From Pedobacter sp. Bi126 (lineage in GTDB: Bacteria > Bacteroidota > Bacteroidia > Sphingobacteriales > Sphingobacteriaceae): a stretch of 64,000 bases of DNA. The stretch spans positions 310,001 to 374,000 of the forward strand of contig NZ_CAKKMS010000002.1 of the NCBI RefSeq assembly GCF_918698245.1. The letters run 5' to 3'. Numbering within the stretch: position 1 is the stretch's first letter; each line of letters starts with the position of its first letter. The notes under the pieces were generated by a model, which was not told where the DNA came from, searched no databases, and worked only from the letters and a program-made list of their open reading frames with translations. Made by a program: the position numbers and the translations under genes. Below, piece by piece: positions 1 to 7,500 of this stretch.

Positions 1-1
1 T

Positions 2-289
2 TTAACTGCCGGTTCTGCAATACTATTTTCCTATCATAAAATGGAAACCATTGTTTTAGTATCAGGAGCTATTTTTACCATATCCACATTAATTACCTGT
101 GGTGCATTATTAGAACAAAAGGCATGGCAAATTAAGTTCGAGTATTTTAGGCTGCTGTTTGGTGTTTTGCTGGTTTTATTTTTGAAATTTCCGGTCGGAT
201 ATCAAGTAATTTTTGTGGCTATCCAGTTAATATCCGTAATTTGGTTTTTTAATTTGCAAAAGGCAAATCCCAACCCTGATGAAGACTAA
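2..289 (+). CDS. C-terminal fragment of an integral membrane protein
   Basis: The reading frame is open from the left edge of the window to a TAA at 287-289, so the gene starts outside. An internal ATG at 41 could also serve as a start. The visible 95 residues are very hydrophobic, with three predicted membrane helices and a short acidic tail (NPNPDED). I infer, weakly, that this may be the C-terminal membrane region of a sterol-desaturase/alkylglycerol-monooxygenase-like protein, because such genes can lie beside lysoplasmalogenase genes; no catalytic histidines are visible in this fragment. It overlaps the next gene by 11 nt, so the two are probably cotranscribed and translationally coupled. 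Confidence 0.5.
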   Translation, partial: LTAGSAILFSYHKMETIVLVSGAIFTISTLITCGALLEQKAWQIKFEYFRLLFGVLLVLFLKFPVGYQVIFVAIQLISVIWFFNLQKANPNPDED

Positions 290-971
290 GCTATTTTCAT
301 TTATATTTTTCCTTGTATTTGTAATTCAGCTATATGCCGAATATGCCAATAATATTGAGCTCCGAAATTTCTCTAAGCCATTAATTGTGGTGGTACTTTT
401 GATATGGCTTTATCTGAGCACAAACTTGAAAGGGCGTTTCCATAAGAGAATCTTCATCGGATTAATTTTTGCCTGGGCTGGTGATATTTTGCTGATGTTT
501 CAAAGCGGTAAACCAAGTTTTTTTATCTTTGGGTTAATCGCCTTTGTAGCCTGCCATATTTTTTACATCAGGGCATTTACACTCGATCATAGATCGAATC
601 CCAACCACAAAACGCCTTATTTTTTGTGGGCTGTAGGCGCATTTGCTATTTTTTGTTCGGGCTTGTTTTTCTACCTGCAGCCAAAACTAGGCGCAATGCA
701 GTTCCCCGTTTTAATGTATGCCATTATTATCACGGTTATGGCTATTATGGCCGTTAACCGGTATGGGAAAGTGAATATTTTCAGCTTTAAACTCATTTTA
801 TATGGTGCGCTGTTTTTCTTATTGTCAGACAGTGTACTGGCCGTAAATAAATTCGCTCAGCCCATTCCACAAAGTGGGGCATTAATTATGGCAACCTACA
901 TGATTGCGCAGTATCTGATTGTTTATGGAACAATTTCGCGGCAGCTAGTGGTTACAAGAACCGAAGTATAA
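279..971 (+). CDS. Lysoplasmalogenase, YhhN/TMEM86 family
   Basis: A 230-residue protein with about eight membrane helices. It shows the family's landmarks in order: KP near residue 33, a GDILLMF motif in the third helix, an FxxGLxxFxxCHxxY stretch, then GALFFLLSDSVLAVNKF and a C-terminal MATYMIAQYLIVYG helix. Characterised YhhN/TMEM86 members hydrolyse the vinyl-ether bond of lysoplasmalogens; the true substrate in this organism is unknown. The start overlaps the upstream membrane-protein gene. The length is typical for the family, and no frameshift or missing part is seen. Confidence 0.8.
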   Translation: MKTKLFSFIFFLVFVIQLYAEYANNIELRNFSKPLIVVVLLIWLYLSTNLKGRFHKRIFIGLIFAWAGDILLMFQSGKPSFFIFGLIAFVACHIFYIRAFTLDHRSNPNHKTPYFLWAVGAFAIFCSGLFFYLQPKLGAMQFPVLMYAIIITVMAIMAVNRYGKVNIFSFKLILYGALFFLLSDSVLAVNKFAQPIPQSGALIMATYMIAQYLIVYGTISRQLVVTRTEV

Positions 972-1180
972 TAGATTTACGTAAGCCATTTAATCTTTGA
1001 AGTTTTAGAAAAGTAGGTTTCTCTAGTAATCGGTTGCAGCAGCCCTGCTCTCGTTCTAATCTTTTTAATGCTGTGCTAAAAGTTAAGTTACTGGAAATTA
1101 AAAGATTTCCATTTGATCAGGTTTATAGAACTTTACAATATTGAAACATGCAAAATATAAAACGGTGTTAGTGGTTGACC

Positions 1181-1222
1181 CCTAAACCCTAAACCCTAAA
1201 CCCTAAACCCTAAACCCTAAAC
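1181..1222. repeat. Six perfect heptamers, GTTTAGG on the minus strand
   Basis: Six uninterrupted copies of a 7-bp unit (CCTAAAC on +, GTTTAGG on -). The array begins 4 nt after the pbpC stop codon (1227-1229) and lies between the convergent lysoplasmalogenase and pbpC genes. On the pbpC mRNA strand it is G/T-rich. The unit equals the plant telomere heptamer in another phase, but the location shows it belongs to the heptamer arrays seen elsewhere in this window. The rest of 972-1180 shows nothing recognisable. Confidence 0.9.
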
Positions 1223-1226
1223 CTTG

Positions 1227-3608
1227 CTACCTTCCACCTTTCTTGTCTTTGTCTAAAACCGTAAAAGTTTGCACCAGCCTTTCTCCATTTTCATCAACCA
1301 GGGTTAAAGTATGTCTACCAGGCGGTGGACTAATGGCCAATTGATGAAAATTAGTAGTGGTGCTAACATATTCATTATCAATATGCCAATATATTTTAGA
1401 GCCTGAATTTCTGTGAGCTGCATTAATCACAATTTTGCCTCTTGTTCCATCTAGCTCTAAAGGAATGTAAACTATTGCATTGTTTTTCGGGTAAATTACC
1501 TCCATTACGTTATTTCCACCTGAAAGGTCGCAACCATCTTTAAAAGGAGGGAGGGATTTATAGTCGCTATTCTTTATTTTGTAATAATACTCCATTGCTG
1601 GCGGTAAAATAAACCAGCTTTTGTGCTGCATATGGGTAATGCTTTCACATTGGTCGGTAACCCTAAATGTGCCTGTTCTGTCCAAATGAACCAATTTGTG
1701 GAAAGGACAAACGACAGTTTTCTCTCCTGCAACCGGCACTAATTCTTCTGTTACATTTGTACAGTACTCTCCGGCTTTATAACCGCTCTGCTTGCATATT
1801 TTTATCTTTTTAAGTTTGGTGGCCGGTGTTTCGAACCATTTTCCATTAGGCAGTAACCTAAAAATGTCAAATAGGACTGGAGCAGCTGTTTCAATTCCTA
1901 CCAGGCCTGGTCTTCCTTCTCCATCGGCATTGCCCACCCAAACACAAACCACATAATTTGGTGTTAAACCAACAGCCCAGGCATCGCGAAAACCGAAACT
2001 CGTTCCAGTTTTCCAGGCGACTCTTTGCGATGAGGAAAACTGCTCCCATAAACCTTCATCACCTGGTCGCATTACCTCTTCCATTGCATTAAAAGTAGCC
2101 CAGATCGAGCCGTGGTCTAAAAAGGAGGTGCGCTGATAATCTTTTTCATCTTTATTTTCGTTATTGAAATAGCTTGCAGGTTTATAATCTTCAGGGTTAT
2201 ACAAACCTTTATAGGTATTAAAATGGTTTAGGGTACGTACCATGCCCATGTAGGTGTTGGCCAAATCCCACATCGTAACTTCGCTGCCGCCTAAAATTAA
2301 CGACAAACCATAATGATCTGCTGGTTGGTTAAGTGTTCCAATTCCAAGTTTTTTTAGTTTATCGTAAAAACGTTCGTATTTATATTGTTGCAGCATTTTC
2401 ACTGCAGGGATGTTTAAGGAGCGGCTCAGCGCTTTATCTGCAGCAATGGCACCATCATAGCCCAGATCATAATTTTGTGGTGAATAGCCCGCTATTTGAG
2501 TTGGAATATCGGGGACTAAGGTATGCGGCAATATAAAGCCATCATTCATCATACTGGCATAAAGCAAAGGTTTTAAGGTACTGCCAGGACTTCGCGGTGC
2601 TTTAATCATATCCACGTGGCTTTGCAGGTCGGCATTTTCTGGCTGATAAATATTACCCACATAACTTACTACCTGACCGGTTTTGGCATTGAGTACCAGC
2701 GCAGAAATATTATTGATGTCGTTTGCCCGGTAACGGTTATTGTACCGTTTTAATATGGCGTTAACCTTTAGCTGGATATTTTCATCCAGCGTAGAGGTAA
2801 TTCTGGTAGAGGAAATTTTAAGACTTGCTCGTTCTATTTTAAAACGGTTCAACAGATGCGGCGCATTTTGGGGTAGAGGCATAGGCTTACCTGGAACGGG
2901 CTCTAGCTTAGCTAAATTAGCCGTTGCCTGATCGATGTATTTTAGTTTAGCCAGCTTATCTAATAAATCGTTTCTTTTTTTAATTAATCTCGCCGAGTTT
3001 TTACCCGGATGAACCAAAGAAGGACTATTGGGCAATACAGCCAATGTTGCCATTTCTCCCCATGAAAGGGTTTTGGCATTGCGACCATAATAGCGCCAAC
3101 TTGCCGCTTCTAAACCTACTACATTACTGCCGAATGGCGCATTGGCAGCGTATAGGCCTATAATTTCCTCTTTTGAATATTTTATTTCTAAGCGAAAAGC
3201 TAAAATTACTTCCAATAATTTCTGCCAAATCGTTCGGTCTTGTTTTCGCGATAAACGAATTACCTGCATGCTTAATGTACTACCGCCACTAACCACACTT
3301 TTAGCCTTCCAATTCTGACGCATGGCCCTGCTCATGGCCAAAAAATCAATGCCAAAGTGATTATAAAACCGCTTATCTTCGAAAGCAATGATGCAATCTT
3401 TAAATTTTACGGGAACACTATCTGCAACAGGGAACCGCCATTGTCCATCGCTGGCAATTGCTGCACTTAATAAATTGCCATTGCTGGCCTCAATTACAAA
3501 CGATGTAGGCGTTTTAAACAGTTTTGAGGGTAACGAAAAGAAAAAAGCCAAAAACAGTGCAAAGCAAATAACATCGGAAATGAGGAAAGCTTTTGGGATT
3601 TTGTTCAT
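1227..3608 (-). CDS. pbpC: Penicillin-binding protein 1C (transglycosylase/transpeptidase)
   Basis: A 793-residue bifunctional class A PBP. It has an N-terminal signal anchor (about residues 8-27), a GT51 glycosyltransferase domain with the EDKRFYNHFGID motif and GGSTLSMQ, then a transpeptidase domain with the active-site SxxK at S343-TLK, SLN for the second motif, and KTGT at about 533-536. The C-terminal 140 residues match the BiPBP_C domain that defines the 1C subtype. It polymerises and cross-links peptidoglycan in the periplasm. In many bacteria pbpC is next to an alpha-2-macroglobulin gene, as here (4577-10168), but a transposase gene now lies between them. The start ATG at 3608 precedes a good membrane anchor. 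Confidence 0.95.
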   Translation of the reverse strand: MNKIPKAFLISDVICFALFLAFFFSLPSKLFKTPTSFVIEASNGNLLSAAIASDGQWRFPVADSVPVKFKDCIIAFEDKRFYNHFGIDFLAMSRAMRQNWKAKSVVSGGSTLSMQVIRLSRKQDRTIWQKLLEVILAFRLEIKYSKEEIIGLYAANAPFGSNVVGLEAASWRYYGRNAKTLSWGEMATLAVLPNSPSLVHPGKNSARLIKKRNDLLDKLAKLKYIDQATANLAKLEPVPGKPMPLPQNAPHLLNRFKIERASLKISSTRITSTLDENIQLKVNAILKRYNNRYRANDINNISALVLNAKTGQVVSYVGNIYQPENADLQSHVDMIKAPRSPGSTLKPLLYASMMNDGFILPHTLVPDIPTQIAGYSPQNYDLGYDGAIAADKALSRSLNIPAVKMLQQYKYERFYDKLKKLGIGTLNQPADHYGLSLILGGSEVTMWDLANTYMGMVRTLNHFNTYKGLYNPEDYKPASYFNNENKDEKDYQRTSFLDHGSIWATFNAMEEVMRPGDEGLWEQFSSSQRVAWKTGTSFGFRDAWAVGLTPNYVVCVWVGNADGEGRPGLVGIETAAPVLFDIFRLLPNGKWFETPATKLKKIKICKQSGYKAGEYCTNVTEELVPVAGEKTVVCPFHKLVHLDRTGTFRVTDQCESITHMQHKSWFILPPAMEYYYKIKNSDYKSLPPFKDGCDLSGGNNVMEVIYPKNNAIVYIPLELDGTRGKIVINAAHRNSGSKIYWHIDNEYVSTTTNFHQLAISPPPGRHTLTLVDENGERLVQTFTVLDKDKKGGR

Positions 3609-3629
3609 TTAATTTTTAAGAATAAATTT

Positions 3630-3806
3630 CGGTCCGTGGAGACACGGACCGAGGCTCGTTTTTAGCATTTGTGCGTCATGGTTCGTGTCTCCACAGACCA
3701 ATTCGGGAGTAAAATTTACACTCGTAATTTAAACGAGTGTAAAATGTATTTAATTTTACTCTTGTTTTAGTCTTCATACGCCTTGGTTCGTGTCACCACG
3801 AACCAA
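3630..3806. repeat. REP-like palindrome cluster, pbpC side
   Basis: Four short hairpins. One is CGGTCCGTG-gaga-CACGGACCG-type at 3630-3651. A degenerate partner lies at 3680-3699 (GGTTCGTG-tctc-CACAGACC), and a perfect one at 3783-3806 (TTGGTTCGTG-tcac-CACGAACCAA). An unrelated perfect hairpin with arms ACACTCGT/ACGAGTGT lies at 3718-3740. The first type reappears on the other side of the neighbouring transposase gene. Paired palindromes flanking a RAYT gene are the layout known for REP/BIME elements. Confidence 0.8.
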
Positions 3807-3822
3807 TCGATTAAGCATTTTG

Positions 3823-4371
3823 TTAAAATTCTAATCTCAAATCTTTTAAGAATGAATAATTAATTTCATTGTTCTCGTAAAAAGAAGCTGATGAGTATAA
3901 ATAATCTTGAGGTTCTTTGACTAATTGCCAGTGCTCTGTACAGGGATTGTTGTGTAAATAATCTAGTTTTTGATAAGCAACTTCTGGAGAATATAGATGT
4001 ATTGCCACTGGGTCTCTCTGCCAAAATTCATGATTTTTATTAACCGCATTTGTATAATAATTCATCAGCTCATTTCGATTTAATAATTTTTTGAACTCAT
4101 GCGCTGTATATTTTAAAAATGAGCCTTGTGCTGTTTCTTTTCCATTTAATTCTTTTATTCGCCAAATTGTGTGAATATGATTAGGCATAATTACAAACGC
4201 AAAAACATCGATCTTCTTTAACCTGTTTAGATATTCAAATGAATCTAATATTACTTCTTTAAATTCTGCCTTTTGTAAAAGTTTTTGCCAATTGTTTATG
4301 GTTGCCGTCCAAAAATAAATTTGACCTATTTCAATATAATTCTTTCTTTTTTTTTGAAATAAATTATCCAT
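3823..4371 (-). CDS. REP-associated tyrosine transposase (RAYT, IS200-like Y1 family)
   Basis: A 182-residue protein of the Y1/HUH single-strand transposase superfamily. The metal-binding HUH motif is MPNHIHTIW (H65, H67), and the likely catalytic tyrosine is Y138 in DYLHNNP, matching the Y-x-H-x-NP signature of RAYTs. This length is usual for the group. Known RAYTs bind and cleave REP hairpins, are normally single-copy, and are not known to be freely mobile like insertion sequences. It sits between pbpC and the alpha-2-macroglobulin gene in the same orientation, flanked on both sides by related palindromes (3630-3806 and 4386-4568) that are plausible substrates. No ORF disruption is visible. 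Confidence 0.88.
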   Translation of the reverse strand: MDNLFQKKRKNYIEIGQIYFWTATINNWQKLLQKAEFKEVILDSFEYLNRLKKIDVFAFVIMPNHIHTIWRIKELNGKETAQGSFLKYTAHEFKKLLNRNELMNYYTNAVNKNHEFWQRDPVAIHLYSPEVAYQKLDYLHNNPCTEHWQLVKEPQDYLYSSASFYENNEINYSFLKDLRLEF

Positions 4372-4385
4372 TCTAGTTTAAATTT

Positions 4386-4568
4386 CGGTCCGTGAGGACA
4401 CGGACCGAGGCTTCGATTTTATTTTACGCCGTGGTTCTCGTCTTCTTTTTTTAGATCCTAGTGCGATGCTATGACCAGTATTTTATTGTTTAAATTTCGG
4501 TCCGTGGAAGACACGGACCGAAGCTTCGATTTTTATTTTACGCCGTGGTTCGTGTCTCCACGAAACAC
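4386..4568. repeat. REP-like palindrome cluster, macroglobulin side
   Basis: Two copies of a composite unit. Each has a perfect CGGTCCGTG...CACGGACCG hairpin (4386-4407, loop agga; 4498-4520, loop gaaga) followed about 25 nt later by a GTGGTTC-type half (degraded near 4431-4442; a hairpin GTTCGTG-tctc-CACGAAAC at 4549-4566). The intervening text CGATTTTATTTTACGCCGTGGTT is nearly the same in both, apart from one extra T in the second copy. The second copy ends about 10 nt from the stop of the alpha-2-macroglobulin gene. The copies are direct repeats of about 112 bp with the same polarity as the cluster at 3630. Confidence 0.8.
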
Positions 4569-4576
4569 TGAATGTT

Positions 4577-7500
4577 TTACTTCACCACCTGCACCCACTT
4601 GCCCGCCTCAGTAGTCGAAATATCATTATTGTACATTGCTTCACATTGAACGGCTGATAAGTAATATTTACCTAGATAAGAGGCATTAAGTAATACCTTG
4701 TAAACTAAACTTTCGCCTTCCCTTACATTAAAATAGGTGAAAACACGGTCATCTCTGATATCCTGATAAGTAAAAGGAGATGAGGCTAAAATGCTCTGAT
4801 TATCGTTAACGCGGGTATTGATAATTTCCCAACCTGAAGGGAAAATTTGTGTTAGCGCCATTTGTTCATAATATCCCATTCTGCCTGGATTTTTTACGGT
4901 TACCTCCGCATAAAAATCTGTTCCCTGTTTTAAGGTAGTCGGATCCAGTACTTTACCATTTAAACGTTTATAGGTCACGTTCATATCCAATACCTCTGGT
5001 CGGTTTGGCAAGAAATTGTTCTGACCAGCAATTGGTTGTCCTTCTAAAACCAAACGGACAAACAATACATTATTGCCATTATTGGTAATAGAAGCCGTAT
5101 TTCCTTTAAAGGTTACAGGCGTACTGTTAATGTATTGATTTGAACTTACGCGGGCCGATTTTCCGTCTAGTACATACTGATATTGCAGTTTATTCGCCGA
5201 TTGATTTGAGCCACAGAATTTGGCAATAGCCAACAAACTATAAGCGGTTGTTTGTGTGCTGTACCAGGTGTTTTCGCCAAGTTTAGCAGCTAAAGGTTGT
5301 AGCAAACTCGCAGCCTTTGCTTTCTGACCGAGTAGGGTTAGGGTTTCTAAAATCATGGCCTCATCGCGTACGTCAGAGCCATAAGTTCCACCCAATTGTT
5401 TGTAAGCCTGAATAGATGTATCTAAACCTCTGATCATATTTTGAGCAACATCATTTTGTCCGGCCAGTTTATAAGCAGCTGCCAATCGCCATTTTGCAGC
5501 GATTGATAAATATTCAAAGGCTTTTAAACGGTTCATTGCTGCCATTTCAGGTTTTTTAGCTAAGGCAAGCATATACAAACGGTAGGCCTGAGACAAATCT
5601 CCTCCATAAAAATTATTACTGTTTGGCGCCCAGTTTGCCGCTTTTGATTTTTGAAAACGTAACAGTTCATCCAAAAGGCCAACAGGAAGGGTATAACCAG
5701 CATTTTGTGCTTCAACTAGGAAGTGTCCGGCATAATTGCTTCCCCATTCGTCAGAAGTACCTTCGCCAGGCCAGTACGACAATCCGCCATCTGTAGTTTG
5801 GAAACCTTTTAACCTGTTTATACCGGCTTTAATGTTTTTCTCTGTCGTGGCTTTTTGTTGTTCATTCAACGGACTCAATCTATCCAAAAAGAGTTGCGGA
5901 AATATACCCGAAGTAGTTTGCTCAATACAGCCATGCGGATATTGGATAAGGTAACTCAATCTTTTACCAAGGTTGATCGCAGGGATAGAAGAAACTTCCA
6001 GTGAACCAGAGTTTGTACCCGTCATACCAATTGGTAAATAGTTTACCGCCCATTTGGTATGCGGCTGAACCGTTGCAGACACCACATTGGTTACATATGG
6101 GTTTGGATTTCTGATATCCATTTCCACATCGTAAACTGTTTTTTCAGCTCCACTTTGTGCAATCACTTTTACTTTGGCAATGCCTACTGTGTTGGGCGCT
6201 TTTACCTCGAAATAGGTCATCTGCTCACCTGTTTGTTTGTAGTAAAGCTGCTGTTTGTTACTTCCCTGAACAATTAAATTATTTGCCTGGAGTTGTACTG
6301 ATACATTTTTAAGGTTGTTCTCTGTAGTAAAAACGGTTACTGGTAAGGTGAAACTTTCTCCAGGACCGATAACTCTTGGCAAAGTAGCCAAAACCATTAA
6401 CGGCTTTTTAACCTGAACTGATTTTTCGGTAAAACCATATGCAGCATCCTGTCCGGCAACTACCATAGCTCTTACCGCACCAATATATTGAGGCAATTTA
6501 AATTTGTGTGTTTTACTTTCGCTTTTGCCAACAGTAAATGGCCCCATAAATTTAACCACTGCTTTAAAACGGTTGGCTTTTGCTGGATTCAGGTTTTTGT
6601 TGATGCTACCATCACCACCAATGCTTAAAATGCGTTCTAAATTCCCTCCCCATGCGCCTAACACATAGTCGAATAAATCCCAGGTTTTTACGCCTAAACC
6701 TTCGCGGGCATAAAATGCACCATGTGGATCAGGTGTTTTAAAACGTGTTAAATCTAATAAACCTTCATCTACGAGGGCAATGGTATAGGTCATTGCTTTG
6801 CCGTTCTGCTCAGCAACAGTAATGGTGTTTTCGGTTTCAGGCTTGATTTTATCCAACATTTTTATGGTTGGTTTTAGGATGGTTTGCGGATCTTCAACTG
6901 AAAGCGGAATAGCACCATACATTCTAATTGGTAAATCGTTAACCGTTTGTGCATGCGGTTGCAATAAAGTAATATTGGCAAAAACATTGGGTGCCATTTC
7001 TTTCTCTGCTTTGAACTTAAATTGCGTTTGTCCGGCTTTGGTATCTACCCAAAAGGTTTTTAATACCCGGCTTCCATTTTCTATAGAAATTAATGCTCTT
7101 CCGTTTTTACCAGTTGGGATGGTTAAGGTAATATCCTCTCCAACAGTAAATTTTTCCTTATTGGCAGTAAAAGATAACATAGACGCTTCAGTTGGGTTGC
7201 TGCCCTGCTCGCGCTGTGCCCAGCCCGGCCAATCTACATAAACAGATTTTCCGGTAACATGTCCACCATTGGCATCACGCACCAAAATTAAATAACGGCC
7301 CCATTCTGGTTCATCAACACGTAAATTCCAGCTCCCCTTTCCGTTAGATAAGTTTACCTGATGACTTTCTACCAGTTTATTATACTGGTTTTGGGTAAAG
7401 TTGGCGTAGGTATATTGATCGTCCTGTTCCCACCACCAACGCCATTGTGTTTTATATAATTCTACCTGAACGGTTTTGGTACCGCTCAACAGTTTTCCAT

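Noticed and set aside
1181..1222. Telomere-like CCCTAAA repeat as a sign of eukaryotic contamination or a linear replicon end
   Set aside because: The array lies between ordinary bacterial genes and has several degenerate relatives in the window.
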